The notes beneath the pieces were generated by a model. The model was not told the DNA's origin, did not search any database, and saw nothing but the letters and a program-made list of their open reading frames with translations. The position numbers and the translations under genes are program-made. DNA of 64,000 bases from Bradyrhizobium archetypum (lineage in GTDB: Bacteria; Pseudomonadota; Alphaproteobacteria; Rhizobiales; Xanthobacteraceae), in contig NZ_JAAVLW010000003.1 in assembly GCF_013114835.1 (NCBI RefSeq), forward strand, positions 124,001 through 188,000. The letters are read 5' to 3'. This document shows, one piece after another, positions 8,670-20,773 of this stretch; position 1 is the stretch's first letter; each line of letters starts with the position of its first letter.

Positions 8670-9602
8670 TTACTTCTTCGCCGGCGCCATCTTGGAATCG
8701 GCAGGCTTGGCGGCGTCCGGCTTGGCGTCGGTCTTGGCAGCTTCGGCCGGCTTATCCATGCGCTCGACCTTGGCGGCTTCGCGCAGCTTGGCGACGTATT
8801 CGGCCTGCGCCTTGCGCGTTACATAGGTCTCGATCTGGGCCTTGACCTGCTCGAAGTCGGGGGCCTTGCGGGCGCGCTTTTCCTCGACCTTGATGAGGTG
8901 CCAGCCGAACTGCGACTTGACGGGATCGGAGATCTTGCCGGGCTCGAGCGTGAACGCGACGGCGGAGAATTCCGGCACCATCTGTTCCTTGGTGAAGAAG
9001 CCGAGATCGCCGCCATCGGAAGCGCCGGGATCCTTCGACTTCTTCTTCGCCAGCTCGGCGAAGTCGGCGCCCTTCTTCAGCTCTTCCGCGATCGCCTTGG
9101 CCTCGTCCTCGCTCTCCACCAGGATGTGCCGGGCGTGGACTTCCATTTCGCCGGTGATCTGCTTGGCGGCCTCCTCATAGACCTTCTTCATGGCCTCGTC
9201 GGTGGTCGCGGTCTTGCCCTCGCTGGCGAGCAGGCTGTCCATCAGAAGGCGGCTGCGGGTGAACGCCAGCCGCTTCTTGAAGTCCTCGGAATTCTCGATC
9301 TTCTTGTCCTCGGCGGCCTTGGCGACGATTTTCAGGTCGATCAGGAACGCCAGCACGTTGTCCTTCTTGGTCGCCGGGTCCATTTGCGCGAGGCTGGGGC
9401 CGAGTTCCTCTTCCGCGAGTGCAACATCGCTCTGGCGGATCTCCGCACCGTTAACTTTGGCGAGAACGGGGTTGTCCTGGGCGTGAACCGGCAGGCTCAC
9501 GGTCAGAACCGCCGCCAGGCAGGCTGTTGCGGCCAAAGAATCCCGTAAGCAGGCCATGCCGAAGTGCAGGCCGGTTTTCATTTCCGGGAACGAGGTGGTC
9601 AT
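8670..9602 (-). CDS. Exported parvulin-type peptidyl-prolyl isomerase
   Basis: A 310-residue periplasmic foldase of the SurA/PpiC/PrsA kind. A signal peptide covers about residues 1-41 (cut near HA|QDNPV). A SurA-like helical part follows, then a rotamase (parvulin) domain at about 154-250 that opens VHARHILVES and contains SKDPGASDGGDLGFF and FGWHLIKVEEKR. The C-terminus is a low-complexity Lys/Ala/Pro/Asp tail. The ATG at 9602 places the signal peptide correctly. It is divergent from secA, and the neighbours are both export functions (translocation motor and periplasmic folding). Confidence 0.92.
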   Translation of the reverse strand: MTTSFPEMKTGLHFGMACLRDSLAATACLAAVLTVSLPVHAQDNPVLAKVNGAEIRQSDVALAEEELGPSLAQMDPATKKDNVLAFLIDLKIVAKAAEDKKIENSEDFKKRLAFTRSRLLMDSLLASEGKTATTDEAMKKVYEEAAKQITGEMEVHARHILVESEDEAKAIAEELKKGADFAELAKKKSKDPGASDGGDLGFFTKEQMVPEFSAVAFTLEPGKISDPVKSQFGWHLIKVEEKRARKAPDFEQVKAQIETYVTRKAQAEYVAKLREAAKVERMDKPAEAAKTDAKPDAAKPADSKMAPAKK

Positions 9603-9951
9603 GGAAAATCCTTGTCTTGAAGGAGGGGGCGTCAAAGGCGGCGGGACACTCGCCCAATCATGCGGCCTTGGCAACGCGAAAAGTCTGTCAAAATGATGAA
9701 TTCCTTGACAGATGGACCCACGTTGACAAGCCCCGGACCCAGCCATATCTGTGCCGGATCGTATGGCGGCGATAGCGCTTATTTTGCTGCGTTTTTTGCC
9801 GTTGAACCTTGGATTGCTTAATTCCCACTCATTAGGCGGATGACGCCCCGGAACGGGGTATTTGCCGCGATGCGTCACGGTGAGTTGATAGGCAACTTGG
9901 TGGACCACGTCACGGCTTGCATCGCAAGTAACGGCAAAGGCAGGAATTGGC
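9603..9951. other. Divergent control region between ppiC and secA (349 bases)
   Basis: No gene is seen. The stretch must hold promoters for both the parvulin gene (leftward) and secA (rightward). It carries two TTGACA hexamers (9708-9713 and 9723-9728) and is more A/T rich than the flanking genes around 9770-9840. Confidence 0.6.
9723..9751 (+). promoter_or_regulatory. Candidate sigma-70 promoter for secA
   Basis: A perfect -35 box TTGACA (9723-9728) is followed after 17 bases by TATCTG (9746-9751). Transcription from here would leave a leader of about 190 bases before the secA ATG at 9952. The spacing is right; the -10 match is moderate. Confidence 0.4.
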
Positions 9952-12792
<2,841 letters not shown>

Positions 12793-13325
12793 GCTTGTCT
12801 TAACCCTCCCGCCAGGGAGGGGGAAGCTGTGCCGGCAGGCTTTTGGACCAGACTGCCATCAGGTTTTCGCCAAGCATTGAGTTCGGGATCTATAAGTCCG
12901 CGGGCCGGTGACCGGTTGTCAGGAAGTTGCGGGCATCGTTGTGGTTGCGCATTTGCGAGCCGGTCAGGACGCACTTGGAAGGCTCTGTTTAGAGCCGATT
13001 CGAGGACAGCGTTTTGCATACCATGACCCGCATTCCAGGCCGTTATTGTCTGGCGATTTTTTGGGCTTGCCTCGGCAACGCTTTCTTACCAGATCCTGAT
13101 CACGCGCTTCTTCAGCGTGATTATCATTTCGCTTTCGCCGCCATTTCGCTTGCCATGCTCGGGCTCACGCGGGGGCGATTGAGGTCTATGGCAAGGCCGA
13201 ACGATCCCTCACGTCAGTTGTTCGCGTGGCCAGGGCTGCGGTTCCCTCTAACGGCCGAGATTGCTGGATATGGGTGGCTGCTCGCTGCGGCGACAGCCAC
13301 GGGAAATGTCTCTGCGACAATTGCG
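12793..13325. other. Gap between convergent secA and L,D-transpeptidase genes
   Basis: Besides a G/C hairpin at 12804-12821 nothing convincing is seen in these 533 bases. An open frame on the plus strand that starts at 13014 runs on into the antisense of the transpeptidase gene and has no recognisable product, so it was not annotated. Confidence 0.5.
12804..12821 (+). terminator. Possible hairpin after secA
   Basis: CCCTCCC (12804-12810), loop GCCA, GGGAGGG (12815-12821) form a perfect 7-pair stem 11 bases after the secA stop. There is no T run, so it would be at best a weak or factor-assisted terminator. Confidence 0.35.
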
Positions 13326-14798
13326 CTACTTCACCGCGCCAAAGCGGCTGTCGAACGAATTCGTCGACACGATCGGCGCGGAGCCTGCGACCTGATTGTC
13401 CTTGGCGGGGGCGGCGCTATCCGACACCGCCGGTTTCAGCGGCGGACGGGTGGCGGCAGCCTGCTTGGCGTCGGGCTTCGGTGCCGTGGTCTTCGCCGCG
13501 GACGTGTCGGGACGCGGTGCCGCCTTGGCCTCGGGTGCCTTCGGCTTGGACGGCGGCGTGCTGGCGGTAGCGTCGGCGGCGCCACCGAGACCCACTTTAC
13601 GAGCGAGGTTGGAGAAGAAGCCGTCATCCTGCGATGTCGGCGCCGCATTGGCGACCCGCGTCGGCGCTGGGGCGGCGGCAGGCGCAGCCGCCGGCGCAGC
13701 GGCCAGTTTCGGCTGCTCGGGCGGACCCATCAGCAGGTTTTCGGACGGAGCTTTCGGCGGATTGACGTGGGACGGAACCGTGCCGGGTGCGCGCGCCATC
13801 AACGAAAGGCTGGAGCCATCGCCGGGTTCTGAAAGACCGGTGCTACCCTCGGGCACGCGTGCCGCGAACACCTTGTGCATGCCGCCGTCGATGCCGGTGT
13901 TGATCCGCGCGACGGGAGTCCCCTTCGCGATCAGCCTGGCGGTTTCGGCAAGGTCAGTCGCCTGCTTTTCGCGCACGGCATCGGCGATCTCGTCGGGGAT
14001 GACATAGGCCGGGCATTTCGCCGAAGCATCGAACACCGGATCCTTGGTCGCGTTCGGCGGCTTGGCGGCGTCGAACACGTATTTCTTTTCGCAGAAATCG
14101 ACCTTCGGCTCCTGCCGCGTCACCTCGAAATGATCGTTGCCTTCCTTGATCATTTTCCAGAACGGCATGTTCGGGTTGTTGCGGTGCTTCGCCAGGTTGG
14201 CCGGCGTCATCCGGAACGGATAGGCCTGCAACTGGAACGACTTCTGGCCGCCGAAGAAGGATTCGCGGCCAAGCGAATAGATTTCCGCGATCTGCTCGTC
14301 GGTCATCGCGTAGCAGCCGCGCGAGGAGCAGTCGCCATGCACCATCAATTGCGAGCCGGTGCGGCCGAGCGCCTTGTCGAACGCGTTGGGGTAGCCGGTG
14401 TTGAAGGAGAGGTAATAGGCCGATTGCGGATTCATCTGCGCCGGCGAGATCGAATAGAAGCCTTCCGGCGCCTGACGATCGCCTTCACGGATCTTGGGGC
14501 CGAGATCGCCCGACCAGCGGCAGATCGGATAGGTCTTGAGCAGGGCAAAGCGGCCGGAGCGGTCCTGCTTCCAGATTTCCAGCTCGGCTTCCTGCTTGAA
14601 CAGCCGGACCAGGATCGGCGACTGCAGATCCATATCCTTTGCCGCCATATCTGCGACCAGTTTGGGCGGCACCGGCTGGTTGGCCTTGGCGTTGTTGGCC
14701 AGGGAAATATCGTCGCCGTTGCAGCCGGATATCAATACGCCGGTGGCCATGAGGGCAACCGACGTGACAAGCGCGCGAACCAGCGAGCGGTTAATCAA
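13326..14798 (-). CDS. L,D-transpeptidase family lipoprotein (YafK-like)
   Basis: A 490-residue envelope protein. A signal peptide ends in the lipobox LISGC with C26 as the lipidation site. The catalytic YkuD-type motif is HGDCSSRGC (H154, C162), followed by YAMTDEQIAEIY as in the YafK branch, which modifies or detaches peptidoglycan-linked proteins or cross-links. After the enzyme domain (about 55-270) comes a long C-terminal region rich in Pro, Ala and Lys, probably flexible. The likely start is TTG at 14798, because no upstream or near ATG leaves a proper signal peptide; GGAG lies about 9 bases before it. Family firm, exact reaction inferred. Confidence 0.85.
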   Translation of the reverse strand: MINRSLVRALVTSVALMATGVLISGCNGDDISLANNAKANQPVPPKLVADMAAKDMDLQSPILVRLFKQEAELEIWKQDRSGRFALLKTYPICRWSGDLGPKIREGDRQAPEGFYSISPAQMNPQSAYYLSFNTGYPNAFDKALGRTGSQLMVHGDCSSRGCYAMTDEQIAEIYSLGRESFFGGQKSFQLQAYPFRMTPANLAKHRNNPNMPFWKMIKEGNDHFEVTRQEPKVDFCEKKYVFDAAKPPNATKDPVFDASAKCPAYVIPDEIADAVREKQATDLAETARLIAKGTPVARINTGIDGGMHKVFAARVPEGSTGLSEPGDGSSLSLMARAPGTVPSHVNPPKAPSENLLMGPPEQPKLAAAPAAAPAAAPAPTRVANAAPTSQDDGFFSNLARKVGLGGAADATASTPPSKPKAPEAKAAPRPDTSAAKTTAPKPDAKQAAATRPPLKPAVSDSAAPAKDNQVAGSAPIVSTNSFDSRFGAVK

Positions 14799-15082
14799 AG
14801 GCTAAGCTCCACACCCACCGGGCATTTTCGCACCCCAAATCACAGCGACATGCCCTGAAGCCATTGTCTAAAATATTAGCCATCGCCCCACTGCGCCGCA
14901 ACCCGAACGAGACCGTCCAGCGGCTGCCACGGCAGGCATGGTCAACAGAAACTAAAGACCGGTCTCGGGGCCTAATTGCGGCCGAATCAAGCGCCCTGGC
15001 GAAAATAATGGCCGTTTAGAGGTCATTAATGAGTGCGGCGGGTAGGCCGGGCGCATCAAGCTAAATCAGATGCGGGGCGCAA

Positions 15083-16045
15083 TCAGCCGAGCTTGCGGCC
15101 GATATCCAGGAATTTCTGCCGCCGGTGCCGCCGGATGGCATCCGCATCGAGGGTGCGGAGGTCGCTAAAGGCCTCGGCGATGGCATCGCCCGTCGCTGAA
15201 ATCATGGCGGCGGGATCGCGGTGGGCACCACCCGAGGGCTCTTTCAGGATTTGATCGATCACGCCGAAGCGCAGCATATCTTGCGCGGTGATCTTCATGT
15301 TGGTGGCGACTTCCTGGGCCTTGGTGCCGTCGCGCCACAGGATCGAGGAGGCCGCTTCCGGCGAGATCACGCTGTAGATCGCGTGCTCGAACATCAGCAC
15401 CTTGTTGGCGGTGGTGATGGCAATGGCGCCGCCGGACATGCCCTCGCCGGTGATGATCGCCACATTGGGGACGCCGAGCGAGAGGCAGGTGTCGGTCGAG
15501 CGCGCGATCGCTTCCGCCACGCCGCGCTCCTCGGCGCCGATGCCGGGATAGGCGCCGGCCGAATCGACCAGCGACAGCACGGGAATGCCGAAGCGGTCCG
15601 CCATCTCCATCAGCCGCACGGCCTTGCGGTAGCCTTCGGGGCGGGCCATGCCGAAATTATGCTTGATGCGGCTATCGGTAGTAGCGCCCTTTTCCTGGCC
15701 GATCACGCAGATGCTTTCGCCGCGGAAACGGCCGAAGCCGCCCATCAGCGCCTCGTCGTCGGCGAATTTGCGGTCGCCGGCGAGCGGGGTGAATTCGGTA
15801 ATGAGCGCGCCGACGAAATCGGTGAAATGCGGGCGCTGCGGATGGCGAGCCACCAGCGTCTTCTGCCAGGGCGTCAGATTGGCATAAAGGTCTGCCAGCG
15901 CCTGCTGCGCCTTATCCTCGATCCGCGAGATCTCGTCGCCGATGTCGCTGCCGGACGCTGCCAGCGCGCGCAATTCATCGACCTTGGCTTCAAGCTCGGC
16001 GACTGGTTTTTCGAAGTCGAGATAGCTGCGCATCTGATCCGGCAT
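15083..16045 (-). CDS. accA: Acetyl-CoA carboxylase carboxyltransferase subunit alpha
   Basis: AccA with AccD transfers the carboxyl group from biotin to acetyl-CoA, making malonyl-CoA for fatty acid synthesis. The 320 residues match the family. MRSYLDFEKPVAELE opens the protein, and the crotonase-fold core shows NFGMARPEGYRKA, SLVDSAGAYPGIGAEERG and GEGMSGGAIAI. ATG 16045 is chosen over a TTG one codon earlier. It follows xerD on the same strand after 200 bases and precedes the L,D-transpeptidase gene; accD lies elsewhere. Confidence 0.97.
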   Translation of the reverse strand: MPDQMRSYLDFEKPVAELEAKVDELRALAASGSDIGDEISRIEDKAQQALADLYANLTPWQKTLVARHPQRPHFTDFVGALITEFTPLAGDRKFADDEALMGGFGRFRGESICVIGQEKGATTDSRIKHNFGMARPEGYRKAVRLMEMADRFGIPVLSLVDSAGAYPGIGAEERGVAEAIARSTDTCLSLGVPNVAIITGEGMSGGAIAITTANKVLMFEHAIYSVISPEAASSILWRDGTKAQEVATNMKITAQDMLRFGVIDQILKEPSGGAHRDPAAMISATGDAIAEAFSDLRTLDADAIRRHRRQKFLDIGRKLG

Positions 16046-16245
16046 CAAGGCAATATAGGTAACAACGCGCTATGAGGCGAAGCGGTTTTCGCTTCGCTCC
16101 AGGAAAGCACGCATCTTCAATGATTTAGCGCGCATCTCGGCCGGGCGACCCCGGTTGTTCCGAAAGCGCGCCAAACAAGGCCGCGGGCGGGACGGCTGTT
16201 TCGGGGGAGAAGCCGCGGAAGTCAAGGCGGGTGTTGGTTCGAAGG

Positions 16246-17205
16246 TTACTTCTCCGCCAGCGGGTGCAGGTCCCGCACCAGGCTTTTCAGCCGCTCCTCG
16301 ACCACATGGGTATAGATCTGGGTGGTGGAGATATCGGTGTGGCCGAGCAGCGTCTGTACGATGCGCAGGTCCGCGCCGTTATGCAGCAGATGGCTGGCAA
16401 AGGCGTGGCGTAGCACGTGCGGGGAGACCAGCCGCGGCGCGAGGCCCGACGCGGCCGCCAGTTCCTTCAGGTCGCGGGCGAAATGCTGCCGTGTCAGATG
16501 GCCGCTCTCGCCGAAAGAGGGAAACAGCCATTTCGAGATGGTGGCATCCTTCTTCCCGGGCCGGAGCGCTTCCATCGCGGCGAGATAGTCGGCCATCGCC
16601 TGCCGCGATGCCTCGTTGAGCGGCACCAGCCGCTCCTTGTTGCCCTTGCCGCGCACCATGATCATGCGGGCATCGCGCCGCGCGGCCGACAGCGGCAATG
16701 CCACCAGTTCCGAGACGCGCAACCCAGTGGCGTAGAGGATTTCCAGAAGGCAATGCAGCCGCATCGCACGCAGCCGCTGCTGTGGCGAAGCGTTCTCCGC
16801 CGCCGTCACTTCCTTGGCCCGCGTCAGCATGCGGTCGACGTCCGCTATCGATAGCACCTTCGGCAGCCCACGGCCGCGTTTCGGGCCGGACAGGATCGCC
16901 GCCGGATCGTCGGTGCGGATGCGCTCGTTCAGGAGAAAGCGGAACAGGTGGCGCATGGCCGACAGGCGGCGCGCCACGCTGGAGGATTTGAAGCCGCGGG
17001 TATCGAGGTCGGCGAGGTAATCGCGCAGCACATCCGTTCCGGCGCTGGTAAAGCCTTTTCCCTTACGCCCGAGAAACTCGGAAAAATCCGTGAGGTCGCG
17101 GCGATAGGCATCGAGCGTGTTGACGCCTGCTCCCTGTTCCGCCGCGAGCATGTCGAGGAACAGGTTAATCAGTTTCTCGTCTTTGGCCGTCTTGCTGGAA
17201 CGCAT
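16246..17205 (-). CDS. xerD: Tyrosine recombinase XerD
   Basis: XerD with XerC resolves chromosome dimers at dif. The protein is 319 residues. An N-terminal SAM-like core-binding domain (about 8-95) contains NTLDAYRRDL. The catalytic domain holds all residues: R163 (GLRVSEL), K187 (RGKGNKER), H263 and R266 (SPHVLRHAFASHLL), H289 (LLGHTDISTTQ) and Y298 (IYTHV). The location beside accA and aroK, with no island genes nearby, marks it as the housekeeping enzyme and not a phage integrase. Confidence 0.93.
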   Translation of the reverse strand: MRSSKTAKDEKLINLFLDMLAAEQGAGVNTLDAYRRDLTDFSEFLGRKGKGFTSAGTDVLRDYLADLDTRGFKSSSVARRLSAMRHLFRFLLNERIRTDDPAAILSGPKRGRGLPKVLSIADVDRMLTRAKEVTAAENASPQQRLRAMRLHCLLEILYATGLRVSELVALPLSAARRDARMIMVRGKGNKERLVPLNEASRQAMADYLAAMEALRPGKKDATISKWLFPSFGESGHLTRQHFARDLKELAAASGLAPRLVSPHVLRHAFASHLLHNGADLRIVQTLLGHTDISTTQIYTHVVEERLKSLVRDLHPLAEK

Positions 17206-17274
17206 TACCCCGACATCTCCGTAAGTGAGATGCCTCTCCCCCGAGTCGGTCTCTCACCAATCAGACGATAGCGG

Positions 17275-17421
17275 CTATTTCTTGAGGAACTTGTCTGCGG
17301 GGATGGTGACTGTCATTTCCCGGGGCTTTGGGGTGACGAAATTCGCCAGCGCAAAAATGACGCCATAGATCACCCCGGCGATGATGCCGACGACCGTCAG
17401 AAAGCGGAACAAACTGGGCAT
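17275..17421 (-). CDS. 48-residue single-span membrane protein
   Basis: A small gene in the gap between xerD and aroK. Translation from ATG 17421 gives MPSLFRFLTVVGIIAG and continues into a hydrophobic span (about residues 8-28), then a short polar tail ending PADKFLKK before TAG. The composition (one transmembrane helix, positive C-terminus) and clean start and stop argue for a real protein. Function unknown. It is divergent from aroK (142 bases between starts) and in line with xerD. Confidence 0.65.
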   Translation of the reverse strand: MPSLFRFLTVVGIIAGVIYGVIFALANFVTPKPREMTVTIPADKFLKK

Positions 17422-17563
17422 AGAGGGCTCAGGGCGGCGAATTAACCAATGAAATCATCCAACATGTTCCTCTTCCCCTGGCAAGAGTCTCTGGCAACGG
17501 CGTCAAAGGGGGTAGTATAGGTGTCGCAGCGCCGGCCAAATCGCGCAAAAGAGCAGAGTTTTG

Positions 17564-18199
17564 ATGTCCGAGACCGCCGCATCGGCACCAACGAGCCCTA
17601 CCCAGGAGGCCGACATCACGTCGGCGCTGGGAAGGCGTTCGCTCGTGCTGGTCGGCATGATGGGGGCCGGCAAGTCCACCATCGGCCGGCGGCTGGCGGC
17701 CCGGCTCGGCTTGCGATTTCTCGACGCCGATATCGAAATCGAGGTGGCCCACGCGGGCATGACGATCCCGGAAATCTTTGCAACCCACGGGGAGCCCTAT
17801 TTCCGGGATGGCGAGGCGCGGGTGATCGCGCGGCTGCTCGACAGCGGGCCGGCTGTGATTGCCACCGGCGGCGGCGCCTTCATGCGCGAGGAGACCCGCA
17901 ACCGCATCCGCGACAAGGCGGTCTCGATCTGGCTCAAGGCGGATGTCGACGTCATCATGAAGCGCGTCAAGCGCCGCGCCGACCGGCCGCTGCTGCAGAC
18001 CGAGGATCCCGTTGCGACCGTCAGCCGTCTGCTCGAAGCGCGCGAGCCGGTCTATCGGACCGCCGACCTGACGATCGCCTCGCGCGACGTGCCGCACGAC
18101 CGCATCGTCGACGAATGTATCGATGCCTTGCGTGCCCGGCTGTGCGCAGGCGGCCCTTCTGCCCAGCCGACAACCGACGGGATCAGCGTCACGCCATGA
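17564..18199 (+). CDS. aroK: Shikimate kinase
   Basis: AroK phosphorylates shikimate in the chorismate pathway. The protein is 211 residues from ATG 17564 (a TTG one codon earlier is less likely). After about 25 extra N-terminal residues the P-loop GMMGAGKST (31-39) appears, then DADIEIEVAHAG (shikimate-binding Asp) and the lid RADRPLL. The N-terminal extension is common in rhizobial AroK. Its stop overlaps the aroB start (ATGA at 18196-18199), so the two are coupled. Confidence 0.95.
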   Translation: MSETAASAPTSPTQEADITSALGRRSLVLVGMMGAGKSTIGRRLAARLGLRFLDADIEIEVAHAGMTIPEIFATHGEPYFRDGEARVIARLLDSGPAVIATGGGAFMREETRNRIRDKAVSIWLKADVDVIMKRVKRRADRPLLQTEDPVATVSRLLEAREPVYRTADLTIASRDVPHDRIVDECIDALRARLCAGGPSAQPTTDGISVTP

Positions 18200-19338
18200 C
18201 TGCGCCATTGAAACATTCCGCCGACATCACGGTCGACGTCGCGCTCGGCGAGCGGACCTATGACATTGTCATCGGCCGTGGCGTGCTGCAATCGCTGGGG
18301 CAGCGCGTTGCCGCGCTGCGTCCGGGCGTGCGCACCGCTGTTGTCACCGATCACACCGTGGCGCAACACTGGCTGGAGCCGACCGAGCGCTCGCTGGCGG
18401 AAGCCGGCGTCCCGATTTCGCGCATCGTCGTCGAGGAAGGCGAGGGGTCAAAGACCTATGCCGGTCTCGAAAAGGTCTCCGAGGCGCTGATCGCGGCCAA
18501 GATCGAGCGCAACGATCTGGTGATCGCGCTCGGCGGCGGTGTGGTCGGCGATCTCGCCGGTTTTGCAGCCGCGATCCTGCGCCGCGGCGTCGATTTCGTG
18601 CAGGTGCCGACGTCGCTATTGGCCCAGGTCGATTCGTCGGTCGGCGGCAAGACCGGCATCAACTCGCCGCAGGGCAAGAATTTGCTCGGCGCCTTCCATC
18701 AACCGGTTTTGGTGATCGCCGACACATCCGTGCTCGACACGCTCTCGCCGCGCCAGTTCCGCGCCGGCTACGCCGAAGTCGCCAAGTATGGCGTGCTCGG
18801 CGACGAAGCCTTTTTCAGCTGGCTCGAAGCCAACCACGCCGACATCTTCTCCGGCGGTGCAGCGCGTGAGCACGCGATCGCGACCTCCTGCCGCGCCAAG
18901 GCGGCGATCGTCTCCCGCGACGAGCGTGAAACCGGTGAGCGCGCGCTGCTCAATCTCGGCCACACATTCGGCCACGCGCTGGAAGCCGCGACCGGTTTTT
19001 CCGACCGCCTGTTCCACGGCGAAGGTGTCTCCGTCGGGATGGTGCTGGCGGCGGAGTTTTCAGCGCAACTCGGCATGATCTCGGAGGCCGACGCCACCCG
19101 CGTCGAACGCCACCTTGCGTCCGTCGGCCTGCCGACCCATTTGCAGGACGTTGCGGGCTTTGCCCAGGAAGGGCTGGCCGATGCCGACGCCTTGATGGCG
19201 CTGATGGCGCAGGACAAGAAGGTCAAGCGCGGCAAGCTGACCTTCATCCTGCTGCAGGCGATTGGCCGCGCGGTGGTCGCAAACGATGTCGAGCCCGCGC
19301 TGGTTCGCGATTTCCTGCAACAGAAGCTGGCGGGATGA
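18196..19338 (+). CDS. aroB: 3-dehydroquinate synthase
   Basis: AroB converts DAHP to 3-dehydroquinate using NAD and a divalent metal. The protein is 380 residues. The NAD-binding GGGVVGDLAGFAA, the VPTSLLAQVDSSVGGKTGIN segment and the metal ligand regions LNLGHTFGHALE and FHGEGVSVGM are all present. Start ATG 18196 lies inside the aroK stop, so aroK-aroB form the usual coupled pair. Both enzymes serve aromatic amino acid and quinone precursor supply. Confidence 0.97.
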   Translation: MTAPLKHSADITVDVALGERTYDIVIGRGVLQSLGQRVAALRPGVRTAVVTDHTVAQHWLEPTERSLAEAGVPISRIVVEEGEGSKTYAGLEKVSEALIAAKIERNDLVIALGGGVVGDLAGFAAAILRRGVDFVQVPTSLLAQVDSSVGGKTGINSPQGKNLLGAFHQPVLVIADTSVLDTLSPRQFRAGYAEVAKYGVLGDEAFFSWLEANHADIFSGGAAREHAIATSCRAKAAIVSRDERETGERALLNLGHTFGHALEAATGFSDRLFHGEGVSVGMVLAAEFSAQLGMISEADATRVERHLASVGLPTHLQDVAGFAQEGLADADALMALMAQDKKVKRGKLTFILLQAIGRAVVANDVEPALVRDFLQQKLAG

Positions 19339-19405
19339 AGACGGCCCTATCCGGACGCAGCCTGGTGCAAGCGTCGCGCGGGGCCGCGGCCGCCACGAGG
19401 CATAT

Positions 19406-20752
19406 ATGAGTTCGACCGCGTTCAATCTGCTGCTCGCGATTTTGCTGCTCGCCGCCAACGCGTTTTACGTGGCGGCTGAGTTTGCGCTGGTTAAAAGCCG
19501 CGGGTTTCGGATCAGGGCGATGGTCGAGCAGGACCGCTTCGGCGCCCACCTGCTGCATGGCATGATGGGCAATATCGAGGCCTACCTCGCTTGTTGCCAG
19601 CTTGGCATTACCATGGCTTCCCTCGGCCTCGGCTGGGTCGGCGAGCCCACGGTTTCGGCGCTGCTCGAGCCGCTGCTCGTTCCACTCGGCATGTCGGAAC
19701 GCACGCTGCACTTCGTGTCGTTTGTGGCCGGCTTTCTGGTGTTCTCCTCGCTGCACATCGTGATCGGCGAGCAGGTGCCGAAGACGTTTGCGATCCGCCA
19801 GCCGACGCCGGTCTCGCAGTGGATCGCGTACCCGCTCTATTTGTCCTATCTGGTGTTCTATCCGCTGAACTGGCTGCTCAATACCGCCTCGCGCGGGATC
19901 CTGCGCATGTTCGGCGTGGAGGAATCCTCGCAGCATGAAATCCTCACCGACTCCGAGATCGAGGGGCTGGTGGAGGAATCGGCCGTGCACGGCGGCATCG
20001 AAAGCGGCGAGGCCGAATACATCCACAACGTCTTCCGTTTCGGAGACCTCGCCGTCTCCGACGTCATGGTCCATCGCACCGCGATGGTGATGATCAATGC
20101 CGACCTGCCGCCGGACGAATTGGTGCGCGAGGTGCTGGCGACCGAGTACACCCGCATTCCGCTGTGGCGCGACAAGCCCGAGAACATCATCGGCGTGCTG
20201 CACGCCAAGGATCTGTTGCGCGCGATTCGTGCGTCCGAAGGCGACACCTCGCGCATCAACGTCTCGGCGATCATGCTGCCGCCCTGGTTCGTGCCGGAGA
20301 TGCGGCCCTTGTCCGAGCAGTTGAAGGCGTTCCGCCGCCGCAAGACCCACTTTGCGCTCGTCGTCGACGAATATGGCGAGGTCGAAGGCATGGTGACGCT
20401 GGAAGATGTTCTGGAGGAGATCGTCGGTGATATTTCGGACGAGCATGACGTCGTGGTCGCCGGCGTCCGCGTCCAGGCGGACGGCTCCGTGGTGGTCGAC
20501 GGATCGGTGCCGATCCGCGATCTCAACCGCGCCATGAACTGGCATCTGCCCGATGAGGAGGCGACCACCGTTGCGGGCCTCGTGATTCACGAGGCGCGTT
20601 CGATTCCCGAGCGCGGCCAGAATTTCACTTTCCACGGCTGCCGTTTCCGAGTGCTGCGTCGCGAGCGCAACCGCATCACCGCGCTCAAAATCACGCCGCT
20701 GCCGCGCGAGGCCGAGGAGCCGAAGCCGAAGCGGGCAGGGACGGCGTTCTGA
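19406..20752 (+). CDS. CorC/HlyC-type CNNM transporter-family protein
   Basis: A 448-residue hemolysin-family protein. An N-terminal DUF21 (CNNM) membrane domain of about 200 residues with four hydrophobic segments is followed by paired CBS domains (about 215-335; KTHFALVVDEYGEVEG and TLEDVLEEIVGDI are diagnostic) and a small CorC_HlyC domain at the end. Relatives export magnesium or cobalt; direct transport here is inference. ATG 19406 lies 68 bases after aroB, so it may be the third gene of the aro transcript. Confidence 0.9.
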   Translation: MSSTAFNLLLAILLLAANAFYVAAEFALVKSRGFRIRAMVEQDRFGAHLLHGMMGNIEAYLACCQLGITMASLGLGWVGEPTVSALLEPLLVPLGMSERTLHFVSFVAGFLVFSSLHIVIGEQVPKTFAIRQPTPVSQWIAYPLYLSYLVFYPLNWLLNTASRGILRMFGVEESSQHEILTDSEIEGLVEESAVHGGIESGEAEYIHNVFRFGDLAVSDVMVHRTAMVMINADLPPDELVREVLATEYTRIPLWRDKPENIIGVLHAKDLLRAIRASEGDTSRINVSAIMLPPWFVPEMRPLSEQLKAFRRRKTHFALVVDEYGEVEGMVTLEDVLEEIVGDISDEHDVVVAGVRVQADGSVVVDGSVPIRDLNRAMNWHLPDEEATTVAGLVIHEARSIPERGQNFTFHGCRFRVLRRERNRITALKITPLPREAEEPKPKRAGTAF

Positions 20753-20773
20753 ACGAAGCGCCGCCGGTACCAG

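Noticed and set aside
13014..13832. Plus-strand open frame after secA
   Set aside because: Two thirds of it lie antisense to the L,D-transpeptidase gene; the front part shows no motif or good ribosome site.
16246..17205. Tyrosine recombinase as sign of a mobile element
   Set aside because: The sequence is XerD and neighbours are housekeeping genes; no attachment sites or cargo are seen.
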